From positions 88,501 to 152,500 of the forward strand of contig JACVVK020000088.1 of the NCBI GenBank assembly GCA_018292915.2: 64,000 bases of DNA. Direction: 5' to 3'. How positions within the stretch are numbered: the first letter of the stretch is position 1; each line of letters opens with the position of its first letter. This DNA comes from Batillaria attramentaria (taxonomy: Eukaryota; Mollusca; Gastropoda; Batillariidae). The notes under the pieces were generated by a model, which saw nothing but the letters and a program-made list of their open reading frames with translations, was not told where the DNA came from and searched no databases. This document shows positions 45,098 through 56,912 of the stretch, in pieces. Made by a program: the position numbers and the translations under genes.

Positions 45098-45189
45098 TTA
45101 ACTCTTTGACGACGGAGCACAATTTCTGACACACGATTTCCTATAGGAAATCGTGTGTCAGAAATTGTGCTCCGTCGTCAAAGAGTTAA
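45098..45189. mobile_element. Perfect 92-bp palindrome bounded by TTAA
   Basis: From TTAACTCTTTGACGACGG the 46-base arm is mirrored without a mismatch, with the centre at CCTA/TAGG (45143/45144). Both ends are TTAA, the target duplication of piggyBac elements. This fits an 84-bp minimal MITE made of two inverted arms. Alternatively it could be a plain hairpin repeat. Confidence 0.8.
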
Positions 45190-45875
45190 TGTGATTCAAT
45201 ACACCAGGAAGTAGTTTCGCGCAGTCATTCTCCCAATCCTACATGTGCCGACGAATAATCGTCTTAGGGTTCTCAGTCACTGGCTTGGAAAGACTTTCTT
45301 ACGACAGGATCACACGTGTCAGGAAATATCCAGATCAGAATGTGTTTCAAAGTGTCTAAACTTGAAATCACAACCCTGAGTTGGGCACTTGTACAACAGG
45401 TTTGTTCTGCTTTTATTTGTTTTGATTTAAACTAAAGACTCTGCAACCCTACGCCAGAAACGCAAGCGTAGAGCAGTGATACTTTAGGAGAACGACAAAG
45501 AGTCGTATAACCATCAGCCTTGCCCTGGCGAAAAAAAAAAGAAGCCATATACATATATATATATATTCCACGCGGCTTGTTGCTTCGATCATACCAGCGC
45601 CAGATGAGCCATGGATCTCAGTCAGCCGAACTGGTCTGTATAGTGTATTGCTGCTGTATCGATAACACCAAGTTAGGCAGCATAGTGCACGTGCGCTGGA
45701 GCCGGTTTGCCACGCGCGCTTTCCAGTCGCCCCGTGACGGTCGGGTCTGGTAGTAGCGTCCTCGCCGCCAGTGCAACCCTCGTGCTCACAGCGACAACGC
45801 ATGTCCTGAATAGCAGTGAAGGACTGTAGCTGGACTTGTGCTGGAGAGGGACCCCGTGTATCTTTAACCAACATC

Positions 45876-45951
45876 ATGATCATTGACAGCGTCACAAGGA
45901 TCAGTCTGGGCACCGGACTACTGCTGGGGCACGTATTGCATCTCGCTACAG
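45876..45951 (+). CDS. Carbonic anhydrase-related protein (CA10/CA11 type), coding exon 1: signal peptide
   Basis: The first ATG opens a 25-residue leader (MIIDSVTRISLGTGLLLGHV...) with a hydrophobic core of Leu/Gly/Val, fitting a secretion signal. The exon ends CTACAG then GTCAGT, one base into a codon. The next exon enters in exactly that phase and restores Gly before SNSPWATWWDYEG, so the join is plausible. Conservation cannot be judged for a signal peptide, so this exon is less certain than the following ones. Intron 1 (45952-56864) is 10.9 kb. Confidence 0.55.
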
Positions 45952-46749
45952 GTCAGTACATGGATGTCAGCTTGAATGGGTAGCTTCTCACTCGTCAGTG
46001 GTTGGGTTTGGTCATTTACTACTAGTACAGTCCTTGGTGCCGACAAGATTGTGAGTACGTCTTATATAACTTGATTTGCCTGGCCATTGGCGTTGGCACT
46101 AAAAGCATGAACAGAAAACATACAAACAACAACAACGAAACCCATGATACGTCCATCACTAGTCGTCTTTACATCAGTCCATCAGCCTTTTCTGACGACC
46201 ACGGTGGCGGAGTGTCAGTGCCACAAACAGGCTGATTAGGGAGGGAAGCTCTAAAACAAAAGAAGAAAAGAAACAGAGAAAGAGACCCAGGGTTGTAATC
46301 GGGCACGGACACTGATGAACCTGTTCGTGAACAAGCAAGCCCTTTTGATGCCGGTTGTATCTGATGGCTAGCATTCTGTGCACTACCATGTCGCGTCTCT
46401 TGCCCTGTCTCCCTAGTGGCACTTTCCTTCACACTGACGCGATCGTCAGCAGCGAAAGTATTTAAAATACTTCAGGTCAATAACAGCGACCAAAAAGGGG
46501 CGAGAAGAAGGCTTTCAAGCCCCTTTTTTTCCCCGTCCAGTTTAAACCGCTTGACTAGTTTCCACACCAGATTGATCCTTCTGATGCGCCATGCTGTTGG
46601 ACTGCAGTCAGGGGAAGAAATCAATCCAGTTACGATTTTTTTCTCAGTATTCTTCGGAGGCTGGTGCGGGCCAGGAATTCAAAAAGACTCATTCGCCCGT
46701 TACAAATCGAGGGAAACATCACTGAGAAGGTCGGAATATCCACTGTACC

Positions 46750-46754
<5 letters not shown>

Positions 46755-46804
<50 letters not shown>
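46755..46804. repeat. (CA)n microsatellite
   Basis: About 25 CA units in intron 1 of the carbonic anhydrase-related gene. Confidence 0.95.
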
Positions 46805-46807
<3 letters not shown>

Positions 46808-48632
46808 GATCCTATCTAAAAGTTGTCTTTTTCAGAGCGGTTCTGTTGACCGTGATTTATTGTTTTTTAGTCAGTGGGAAAAAAATCTGACCGAACTGAC
46901 ATTACTAATTCTTTCCGCAAGCAAATGTTAAATGGACAAGAGGTCGTCTCCACGCACGCTTCAAGATCAAGTGCCTTAGAAGTCACTTCTGTGTCAAAAG
47001 AAAGAACAAACTGCCAAGCACGTCTGAGAACGTTGGAATCTGAGACAGAGAGTAACTGTGCAATAATCAGGATCCCTTGTAATCCTGTAATCCTTTGTTT
47101 TGCCTGGAACTTTCAACAATTACAGTTGTTAGGTATCAGTCCGACGTGTGGCCGGAGAAGAGCCAGTGTTGTGTTCTCTGTATTGTCCAACTTCTCCGGG
47201 GGGCTAGTGTCGTCTGACACGTGTGAAGTGTGTGTAAAGAGGCTGTCTCACCACCACTTCCAGCAGCCAGCATGACGAAGCAAGTCCTTTACTCTTTAAT
47301 ACTGTTTGATTCACTCAGCCAGCAATAGGCCATTTTACTGCTAAGAGCAATTAAACTGCGAAAGGCTTCCCGGTAGAGCTGGAGCCGATTGTTGTCTGGT
47401 AAAATGGAAATGGAACCGTTTGCATTGATTGCTCCAGGCGGAAAATATGCTGCTATTTACCCGTACAAATTGAACTTGGTCGCCTGGGTGGCAGTGAAGC
47501 GAGTTCACAGTTGCTTAGCGGGTCGATACAGCGTGAAATATTTTGTTTGCCGTCACAGAGCTGTCCGCCTCCAGCCCGGCGGGCCGACACAATAATACCA
47601 GGAGGATAGAATCTTCCTTAGCTGACAACTTCACCGGCATAATTAGTATCATTCTTACATCACTATCGCCTTCTAAATCCGAATTTTTCCGAGTGAGTTA
47701 CTCGTCCTCCTCATTTCACACTCCACTCTCCCTCGCCCTCCGTCCCTCTACCCGTCGCTAGAGAGAGAGAGAGAGAGAGAGTGAGAGAGAGGTTTCCTAT
47801 TTGTTTCTGTCCCTAAGGCACGTGGTAATTTTCAGTAAACCTGAGCCACGGTAATGAAAGAAAGGCATTTCTATTACTAGCAGAGTAAACGTACACCGAT
47901 CTAAGCGGCTGCACGGTATTAATTTGCAGCGCACAAAGAGAGCTTTTTATGCCTATTCTGGAGAGAGAAAACAAAAACCAAGAGACTGATGAAGAGCATG
48001 CAGGCATCCCCTCATTTCCCAAATGGACCTTACATATTTTGAGAATTCGGAAATCATGCGGGCCAACCATGCCCCCCCCCCCCCCCCACACACACATTCT
48101 TCTCCTTTTGTCTTCCACTCCTCATTTATCTCTCAGAACAAAAAAATCCCCAAAGACACAGCCGGCTCCATTCCTCCGCGTCATGCTGGAAACCCACCTA
48201 GAGATATTTTGAGAAGTCATTTGTGTCCCTTTTTTGTCACGTAGTTCTGACATTAATATCTTTCCTACCGTGACCCTTAAGGGACAAAGGCAGAGTCTTG
48301 CTTTTACAAATCAAAGTAATAACTCTAACCTTTACAAAAGTTGAACAGTATAATCAGGAATATTATCGACTCTCTTAGACAACGCACTGCATGACGAGCA
48401 GCAAATCACGACTGGACACACTGCATGAGTACACTGATACTGGGCGTTCTGTTACATTTAATTTGAACGCCTTCGGCGTGAGACTGTTCAGTTCCCGAGG
48501 CTTGGGTGGAAGAAATGAAAGCGAGTAATCAGCGTTGTTCCAGTGGATATCAGTTTTTGCCAAGATCGAGTGACAAGTTAATACATCAAAGATCCACTCC
48601 GTGAGACGCGCTGTTTTCAACCTGCCCCCTGC

Positions 48633-48636
<4 letters not shown>

Positions 48637-48704
<68 letters not shown>
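48637..48704. repeat. (GT)n microsatellite
   Basis: About 34 GT units in intron 1 of the carbonic anhydrase-related gene. Confidence 0.95.
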
Positions 48705-48706
<2 letters not shown>

Positions 48707-48924
48707 ATAGACATTCGTGTTGTGCGTCCCATCAGTGCTGCAGTATGCCGACCGACCTCGCTCGGGTGCCGGGCAGGAGATTGATTCGGAAGTGATTGTC
48801 CAGCGGCACCATTTACCTCCACGATTGAAAACCTCGCATGATATTTACCGGTCAAAACATCGTCCTATATGACGTTTGCGATGGGTTTGAGGAGCTTTTA
48901 CTGTGAGTGCAGTCACAGCCACCA

Positions 48925-49212
48925 GGCTCCGCATGTAGAAGTCGGGGTTAGGGAGTTTAGCCCCGGGTTAGAGTGTAACCTCGAACTAAACTAGCTCTAG
49001 GGTTAAATTCTATATTGTTTTTTTTTTTTTGGTTTTAAATCAGGCCGATTCCAGCAAGATGCCTGAGCCGTTATAGAATGATTTATTTCTTCCTTTCTTC
49101 GCTTCCTTTTTTTTTTAATATATATAATTTTGGTTTTTTGTTTCTTTTGTCCTAGTCTGGGTTAGGCCAGTAGCCTTGGGTTAAATTAACCTCGACTTTT
49201 ACATTCGGGCCC
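48925..49212. mobile_element. MITE with GGGCCC-type ends, copy A
   Basis: It shares AGTCGGGGTTAGGGA, TTTAGCCCCGGGTTAGA, CTCGAACTAAACTAG, TTCCAGCAAGATGCCT, GTTATAGAA and ACCTCGA-TTTTACAT with copy B at 53140. The ends are inverted: GCATGTA(A/G)AAGTCGGGGTTA at the left and TAACCTCGACTTTTACAT at the right, closed by CGGGCCC. A poly-T insertion lies in the middle. There is no ORF. Confidence 0.8.
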
Positions 49213-49407
49213 AGATCTGCAGTTTTTCTTTTTCGAAACTAGGTCAGTAGGTGTGCCCTGGAACAGAATGCCCGTGGCGCATAGCATCAGTAACGTTTTG
49301 TATCCCATGTTTTCACTACCGCTTTCAGTTTCACGTAGAAAACAAAAAACAAAACAAAAAAAAACAACCAAACAAACAAAAAAGAAGAAAACCACCACCA
49401 CCAACCC

Positions 49408-49409
<2 letters not shown>

Positions 49410-49489
<80 letters not shown>
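49410..49489. repeat. (CA)n microsatellite
   Basis: About 40 CA units in A/C-rich surroundings. It makes long Thr/His and Cys/Val pseudo-ORFs on both strands. Confidence 0.95.
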
Positions 49490-49493
<4 letters not shown>

Positions 49494-50208
49494 AACAAAC
49501 AAAAACAACAAACAGAAACAAAACCAATACAAAAAACACTAAAACTGTTACTGTGCTAGAACGTGTGCTTAGCAGGAAGCAATAAAAGAAAAAGAAAGAT
49601 GAAAGTACACCCACTAGTCGGTTTTCATGCAGTCATCGGTCATCTGTACCATGTTTTAGCACGCCCGTGTAGTTTTCATGCCAAGCTTATGGCAAGGTAG
49701 TATGTATCCTGGATTTGGGTCTCGCGAGTGAAGTCATGTGACAGCTAACTTCGTTTATGAACGTAACTTAAACGGAAGCATTAAACGGATGTAGCTATCA
49801 TGGTGAACTGAACGTGTATGTACACATGTGTGTATAATATCTAGTGTAATTACTTTTGTAACCGTTTCGCTTTCCGGTGACGATGGTTTCGATGAAAATA
49901 GCGGGGAAATATCGCGAAAGCTGACCGGACTGAACGACGGGTAGCCTAGGGGTACTATCGCCCCGCGGCTGAGTGGGGAGCTGGAGCACATTTGCCCCCT
50001 CTGAAAAATAACTAGGATATATTTGCACCCCCCTAGCGCGCCAACTATACCAACTGAGCGGAAAGTTCGTAGACAAGACCAAAAAAAAAAAAAAAACCCA
50101 AAAAAACCCAAACCCCCCCCCCCCCCCCCCCAAAAAAAAGGGTCTGTTTTCAGTATCGTAAAGTATCGTAAAGGACTATTCGTAGAACTACAATTATCAA
50201 CGCACTAA

Positions 50209-50580
50209 ATGAGACCTCTCCAGTCCTTAAACAGCTTCATCGGTTCCTCATCTGACTGTTTCGTAAACCTCATCCTGATCTCTACGTTCCTCATCTCAGT
50301 CCCCGTATTACCATTCCCAAATGGGCTGACAAAATCAACCAGGCGAGTTAAAAAAGTCCCGGTGCTAGAATCCTTCAGAAATGCTGCCTCACTCTATGGG
50401 ACTCTCTCAGAGCCTCTGTGTAAAGCGTCGGTCGACATCCAGTCCTTCAGAAGAGCTCTCATAACTGATCTGTTCCATCCAGCTGACAGACAAGAAAGAT
50501 TCCTTTTTGCCCTTCGTCTTCTCTCTTGTGTTCTTTATTCCCCTGTCTTTCTTCCATGTTTCTTAGTGCAAGGAACATGA
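50209..50580 (+). pseudogene. Remnant of a CR1/L2-like LINE reverse transcriptase C-terminus
   Basis: The frame contains FRNAASLYGTLSEPLCKA followed by IQSFRRALITDLFHPADR. This resembles the extreme C-terminal block of CR1/L2-type LINE proteins (pattern: W/Y-xx-LP-xx-R-xx-S-xx-FKR-xL-xx-LF). No RT core is found upstream, and the nearby frames are broken. It is a short, old 3' fragment at best. Confidence 0.5.
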
Positions 50581-51018
50581 GCTGTAACATGGAACAATTT
50601 CTGGGGCACTGTAGTAGTCATAAGACTGTATTGGGGTCATCGAATCACGTACACTTGGTTCTATCTGCTAGTGCAAGACAGTTGAGAAATCACTCGAAAC
50701 AAAAACGATTTAAAAGAAAACCACTTGTGTGGAAGCAAAGCTGCCAGTTTTGCCGCAGTCCTCCGGGATGGAACCCACCCTACGCAAAAGGGTCAGAGAG
50801 CAATAAAAGTTATCGAGCAATACAACAGGGCATGCAAGCAGAATACACATTAAAAAAAAAAAAAAATCTCTCGTGCTCCTCGTTTTCCCCCAGACATATC
50901 CAAAGTCACGGAGTCACCAGCATTTTCATCAGCTGGTTTATGACTCCAAGCTCTCCGGCGTATTTGCAACCTACCGCTGCGTTCGCGATGTCATCTGGTA
51001 TGGGACAGCATCTGTGAC

Positions 51019-51093
<75 letters not shown>

Positions 51094-51103
51094 GTGTGCC
51101 CGC

Positions 51104-51150
<47 letters not shown>
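51019..51150. repeat. (GT)n microsatellite with central interruption
   Basis: Two GT blocks are separated by GTGTGCCCGCGG around 51090-51105. Located in intron 1 of the carbonic anhydrase-related gene. Confidence 0.95.
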
Positions 51151-51152
<2 letters not shown>

Positions 51153-52159
51153 CAGTGTGTGCTTTGTTTTCTTTAGAACTCTTAGTATATGCATGGACAG
51201 CAAACACCGTTCTGCCTTGTCAATTTGATGTAAGACAGTGAAAAAAAGTCATACCCCTCCCCCCCATCCCCCCGCCAACCACCCACCCACCAAGAGAACA
51301 AAACAAACTTAACTAGCAAACCCCAAAACAAACAACAACAACAAAACGTGTTGTTAGTATCCTTACGATAGTATTATATGTATGGCTTATGACGTCAGGT
51401 TACAGTGAGAGTAGAAGGTTTGAAAAGAGTCTAAAGTACCTTCAGATTTATCAGAAATCTCGATGCTGTCGGCCAGGAACGACCTGTAGACAGGCAGAGA
51501 GACCCATAGACACTACTGATTATACGAGTCCGTCCAGCATTGGCAAAGGGACAAACAGTTCATGCTTGCGTGACTTCCTGATGTAAATGTTCTATTGTTG
51601 AAAAGGAAATTACTTCCATGATTGTTCTTTTACTTCCACAACCTCCAGCCCTTGCCGCATAAAGACATGCGGTATAGTACAGCAGCAAGGAACACGTCTT
51701 TAAACCTCTCGGGAGGGGGGGGGGGGGGACAACGTTCACTTTTCCATTAGTGCTAGAGAAACTGGTGGGGGTGCGGGAAGCACAGAGGATGAAAGGAGGG
51801 GGGGGGGGGAGGGAGGTGTTGTGGGAAATCATGGAGGAGTCCTGTTTCAGCCAGAGAACGCCTGGAAGTGCCTCAAGAGACATCCGAGGACAAATGATGC
51901 CTCTGTCTTTATTTGCACACCTGTGGAAATTGCGGGGGTGTGCCGAGAAAGATTTCACTTCACGGTGTAGTTCAAAACCTCCAGGGTTGTCAGTCAGGGG
52001 GCTTGTATGTGGGACGCACTTTATGCAGATTACGAGGGGGAGTTGGTGTTTTGAATGGATGGGTGTTTTTAGGAGGTGTGTGTTTTGAGAATATTGAGCA
52101 AATACGGGGGCGCGCCGAAAAAGGCCTTACAGCCGATTACAAGTTTGTTTTGTTTTGTT

Positions 52160-52236
52160 TTTCCTGTCGGTATTCGAACCCCGACCTTCGATTTCGCGAG
52201 TCTGGTGCCCTTCCAGATGCGCCACCTGACACCACT
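52160..52236 (-). mobile_element. tRNA-like sequence (SINE head or tRNA relic)
   Basis: The minus strand reads GGTGGCGCATCTGGAAGGGC (A-box-like) followed by GTCGGGGTTCGAATACCGAC (B-box plus T-arm stem). Spacing is close to that of a tRNA, but the acceptor ends (TGTCAGG and CGACAGG) do not pair, so it is not a working tRNA gene. Confidence 0.45.
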
Positions 52237-53139
52237 GCAGAATCGAGCACCATATTTTCTCTCGGAGTATTTCTTCACATTGAAATGAACTCTGTGTGCC
52301 CATGTTTTGTTTTTATTTGTTTGTTTGTTTCGCGGCCTAAATGGATTGGCAAAGTCGTGTGATTGTGTGTATGTACCGCCCACAGCAGACAATAGAACGA
52401 CTCAACACAGGCGGTAGCGTGTCTCCAGTAATATTCAGCTTCTCGCCCAGCGCGTCACCCGCCGATTATCTGTCAACACACAGACCCGTCAATCAACGCC
52501 TAGAAACCTCCCCATCTTATTCATGAAAATTCATGACACTTATTCTTCTGTCGCGGCCGTCCATAACCCAACGGCTGGCGATGATGGCGAAGGACAAGCC
52601 GCCTGACGCCAGTCCACGTCAAGACGGCCACGCTCACAAGATGCCCATGCACCCAGCACCTTCTGTAGCCTGGTCTCATCCACACACGGTCCGGACACCA
52701 CGTGCACTCCAGCTCGTCCGCGCGGCGCCACACGCCTGATGAAATGTTAGCTCGGTTCTGCCAGACAAATTGGCTTATTTGGCCACATGACGATTTTTTT
52801 TTTCTCCAGTTCATTTCTGGCGAAGCTGGTATGCCTGATTAGCTGTTTTGACCAACCGTGGATAGAGAGGCCCTCTGTGGGGTCAGTCAGTATTGCCCGT
52901 TACTAACCGCCCTACCGCCCCTCCCCCCCCCCCCCCCCCAGCAGAGTTCTTCTCAGTTTGACACAACTGAGCCTTAGCCTGAAGTCTTTGCTAAATGCAG
53001 GGACTCGGCGACACATGCTGGTTTTAGTAATACTGGGGCAAGGGATGACCTGTCTCTACCAGACGGCCCACGTTTCGCATGCACTGCAAGTGAGTGGAGT
53101 TTCACCAGTTAGGTCACAGCTGAGTCAGTCTGGGTGTTC

Positions 53140-53405
53140 TGGGCCCGCATGTAAAAGTCGGGGTTAGGGAATTTAGCCCCGGGTTAGAATCTAACCTCGA
53201 ACTAAACTAGGTCTTTTTTTTTTTTTTTTTAATCAGGAAGCGGGTCCATTCCAGCAAGATGCCTATGCCGTTATAGAAGGGTTTTTGTCTTTCTTTCTTC
53301 GCTTCCTTTTTTTATTTAATTTTGTTTCGGGGTTTCTTTTGTCCTAGTCTGAGTTAGGCCCGTAGCCGTGGGTTAAACTAACCTCGAGTTTTACATACGG
53401 GCCCA
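53140..53405. mobile_element. MITE with GGGCCC-type ends, copy B
   Basis: The ends are inverted: CTGGGCCCGCATGTAAAA at the left and TTTTACATACGGGCCCAG at the right (one mismatch). The inside matches copy A (48925-49212). Length is about 266 bp, without coding sequence. It lies in intron 1 of the carbonic anhydrase-related gene. Confidence 0.85.
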
Positions 53406-54500
53406 GGTAGCGGCAGCAACCTGGGAAATTGAGGAACATTTACAGAAAAAGGGAAATTAGTGCAAAAGGAACAAGTACCAACAGAAAACAATACACGGAC
53501 AGTACACAATATAATGTATATGCGGTTTTCATTTGAGGTATTTAGTGCGATTTGAGGTATTTAATGCGATTTCTCACGTGTTTGATTCGTCGCGCGAGAG
53601 CCTGTAGCACTGACATGCATTTAAACGCCCACGTCTTTCCTTCGCTTAGGAGCTGGAAACTTGGAGACGAGACGTTTCGTCAAATCTGTTGTAAGCCGGA
53701 GGAGAAAGCGCATTGGGTGAAATAGCTTTTAGACTGCCCCGTGACCTCGTGTAAAGCACGCCTTGGGTGACTTCTCCCCCTGTTCTCAGAGCCTGCTATG
53801 GGAGCAATCGGCCACGATCGATCATTGCTACAGGCGAGAGGTGGAGGGCAACAACGAATTCTCTGAAATCCCATCCGCTTTTTTACAAGTGCCGCCTGAA
53901 AATTAAGTTTGTTCACCGCCCGCAATAACCGAACAAGGCGCGGATATTACCATTTCCTCCGACCCTCTTCCGCTGAGGGACGTTGGTCTAAAAACTGAAA
54001 TTCCATCAGTGACGATTTTTTGGAGAGGACGGTTGTTATAATTTTCGATCGTGTCAATATTGTCCCTGTAGTGTTGGCTTTTCATTTTTAGTGTGTGGAT
54101 GTGCGTGTTTGCGTGCCCGTACGTGTAATTGTGTGATATTCAGTCTCACCAGCCTGCACGCTCCGCGAACACATTCAGGACTGACCTAAAAATATGTTTG
54201 TGTTACAGCCCAGATTGCTTGAAGAAAGGAAAGGGACACAATAGAGTGCTTACACTTCAGACAAGCATCGGGAGCCTGAACTGTCCGGGTAGATTGAGTT
54301 ACGGCGGTCCGGGTAATGAATCAGATTACTAGTACGGCCATTCACTTCTTCACGTAACGCCCATGCTCCCTGCTCCCTGGTCCTGGTCGATGGTAGGAAG
54401 ACGTGCTTCAACAAGACATCCGCGCCCGGGTTTTATAGCACCTTTGCTGTCGCTGCTTCTGTGCCTGTTCTTCACACTCTGTCCTGTCCGTACAATCCTG

Positions 54501-54630
54501 TCAATGCTCTGGTCGTGAGATCAAATCCCGGTTGGGACTAAATTTATTTGTCTTTTTTCTCATCGCCCCGTCTTGGATATCATCCATACGTGATGGAAAA
54601 AGAAAACTCCCCAACACCCACCCACCCCGC
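54501..54630 (+). mobile_element. tRNA-derived SINE, family A (copy 4, 5'-truncated)
   Basis: It starts just before the B-box (GTGAGATCAAATCCCGG) and continues with TTGGATATCATCCATACGTG and the CCCACCCACCCC tail. It is more diverged than the copies at 1989 and 60749. Confidence 0.75.
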
Positions 54631-55329
54631 AAACGTACGTCTGCCGTGATGTGCGTCTCCAATGCCGACAGAACAGTGTTCACACCGGAGACCTGACAAA
54701 ACATGCACACACGGGTTACGTAATACTTGTCGGAGATCAACCAGATAACTGAAAATGATTGCCGGCGGCCTTCTGATTCAATGCAGAGTAGGCTTCGGTC
54801 TTGTGACACGTAAACAGCGTATGAAGACACCAAGACATATATGCGTATGACCTTATCTTAGTTTCATTCTCAAACATCCGTGCCAAAATCTGAACGATGT
54901 CGGTAACAGCTAGACGGCCACAGAATGCACAACTAGATGAAATGAAACTTTCTGGCGAAGGATAAGAGTTGTGGTGGTGGCTCTGTGTGTGTGTGTGTGT
55001 TGGGGGGGGGGGGAGGGCATGATGGTGATGGTGATTAGTGGTTGCATATGAAGAAATGCAGCTGTTAGTGCTCCACTTCTTTTTTTTTCTTTTTTCTTTT
55101 TTGTAATGCGTTCACTGTCGGTCACAAGGCTCCGTCCATGTTCTGGCTTCTTACGTGGTATCGATTTTTTTGACACTTTTTTTAAAAACAGAAAATGGGT
55201 GTAGGGTTAATGGGGACGGGAGTAATTTCAGCGCCTTCTACACTTTTATACAAATTGGCGCCAACAGGGCCAAGATGCACCGAGGGGGAGAGAGAGAGAA
55301 ACTCCCACTTTAGACGTCACCCTTTAAAT

Positions 55330-55620
55330 GTTCATTGATTTCTGTATGGATCTACTTAAGGAAGCATTCCTCGCTTCATTAGCTTCGTTGGACATTATTC
55401 ATTTGCCTCATTATCCACTCGGCTTTTTGTTAAGTGTTCAAATGTAATGTACGTGCCTCTCAGTCGAGAGACCGTAATGGAATCGTGTCAATTAGGCTCC
55501 ATCTGCGGAGACAAGAAACTGAGTTATATTTTGAAGGAAAACCTCCAGCCAAATATTGATTAATCTTTTTGTCTATTGCTCCGTATGGACCCTTTTTGTC
55601 TTCCTTTCGGCAAAAAAATA
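55330..55620. promoter_or_regulatory. Candidate noncoding regulatory element in intron 1
   Basis: This non-repetitive, AT-balanced stretch has no ORF. It contains a cluster of homeodomain-type cores: TTCATTAGC, CATTATTC, CTCATTATCC, TCAATTAGGC and GATTAATC. It stands out from the surrounding simple repeats. Such clusters occur by chance in AT-rich DNA, so this is only a pointer. Confidence 0.25.
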
Positions 55621-56864
55621 AAACACAACTTCTTTCAACGGCCGCTCCCTGGTACTTTGGTCTGTCTCCTCTCTCTTTAACTTTCAGCGAAATGAATCAT
55701 TTGTCTCCGTGCTGCCAGTGATTTGTTTTTGTGAGGATACACGCATGAGCCCTGTTCATCTTGTGTGTACATGTATTACTGTATGGATTACGCTAGGACG
55801 TTTCAAGCTGATAAATCACTGAGCCTTGCTTGCTTGGATCACGGCCATGGGCGGGGCTGCTGACGACGTAGCCATGACCCATAACCCATGACTGCATTTA
55901 GACACTGAGAATACAGTTACAAGACTGATCTTGGATGAATGCCCGACGTGTGTTACCCACGCGAGGTTCCTCACAATGTCTGGAACAACTCAGTGGCGAC
56001 ATGGAGAAGGAAAAGTGTGTGCTGAGACAAGTCAGCACTAGGTGAATCTCAGTGTTGGTATGTGTGTTGCGCGGCTCGCCGCGATCCCACACTACTAGTA
56101 CTACTAGGCGTGATGACCCGTACAGACCTCCAGAATATCAAGCCGCGGTAAACTTTCACAGCGCGTGCCAATATTTGCTCATTACCCAACAAATTTTTCC
56201 GATTTATGTTTTGGATCAGAAAATAGTGTTTGGGGGGTGGTACCACTACTGATCGATTTCATTTTCATGTAATTTCAGTGTGAGAGTTTTCGACGGTTGC
56301 TGAGGCAATAGCAACTTTTGGTGATACTATAGAATCGTTATTTGTGAGTAAGTGACTGGCGCCTGCGGGAGCGTGGCGTGTGGCAGCGTGCGGCTATTGA
56401 TTGTGAACGGTCGGTTACACCCATTTGTCACAACCCCTCAGGAACAGTGGCGTCATCAGTAAACGCCTGCATATATTGTATACCGCGAACCGTTTGCCAG
56501 AAAGCAGACTATCCGCCTCCTCCCTCCCCCTCCCCCCCCCCCCAAAAAAAAGAAGAAAAAACAAAACAAAAAAATGAAGAAGTGGGGCTTTTTTTTTCAG
56601 ATACATGTACATTACAAATCTTCAACGAATCTTCCTTAAAACGGCCAACATTTTATTTTTGCGTTTTCTTTCGGGAGGAGTTGAGGAGAGGATGATGAAG
56701 CGACAAATCATGCTGCTCAAAGCTGCTTTTTCAAAAGCACTGACTATGTCTCTGTCTGTCAGTCTCTCAGTGCATCTCTCGTCTTCAGAACTAAAGACGA
56801 CTGTCAAGCTCGTCATGCTTGTGATGTGTACGACGTTTACTGACGATGCCGATTTGTTTTGCAG

Positions 56865-56912
56865 GTTCCAACTCTCCGTGGGCTACATGGTGGGACTATG
56901 AGGGTGTAGCAG
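56865..56912 (+). CDS. Carbonic anhydrase-related protein, coding exon 2
   Basis: The acceptor is TTTGTTTTGCAG before 56865 and the donor is GCAG then GTGAGT at 56913. The exon is 48 bases, phase 1 at both ends. It encodes (G)SNSPWATWWDYEGVA(G). The WW-x-YEG-x-xG block just before the CA domain is typical of CA10/CA11-type proteins of invertebrates and vertebrates. Intron 2 is 56913-61261 and contains the 60528-61128 hAT element. Confidence 0.85.

Larger units (their letters stand above)
42379..45875. other. Intergenic region, no gene recognised
   Basis: Only short ORFs without known motifs are present. Structured items are a 63-bp direct repeat (43408-43470 and 44541-44605), a hairpin (44152-44250), a perfect 92-bp palindrome (45098-45189), and simple repeats at 43080-43100 (C-run), 43470-43503 (CG then GT) and 44273-44292 (TA). 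The promoter of the downstream carbonic anhydrase-related gene presumably lies at the right end. Confidence 0.6.

Noticed and set aside
45449..45913. 154-aa minus-strand ORF opposite exon 1 of the carbonic anhydrase-related gene
   Set aside because: It has no recognised motif and spans the (TA)n/poly-A region. The plus-strand signal peptide and donor explain the overlap better.
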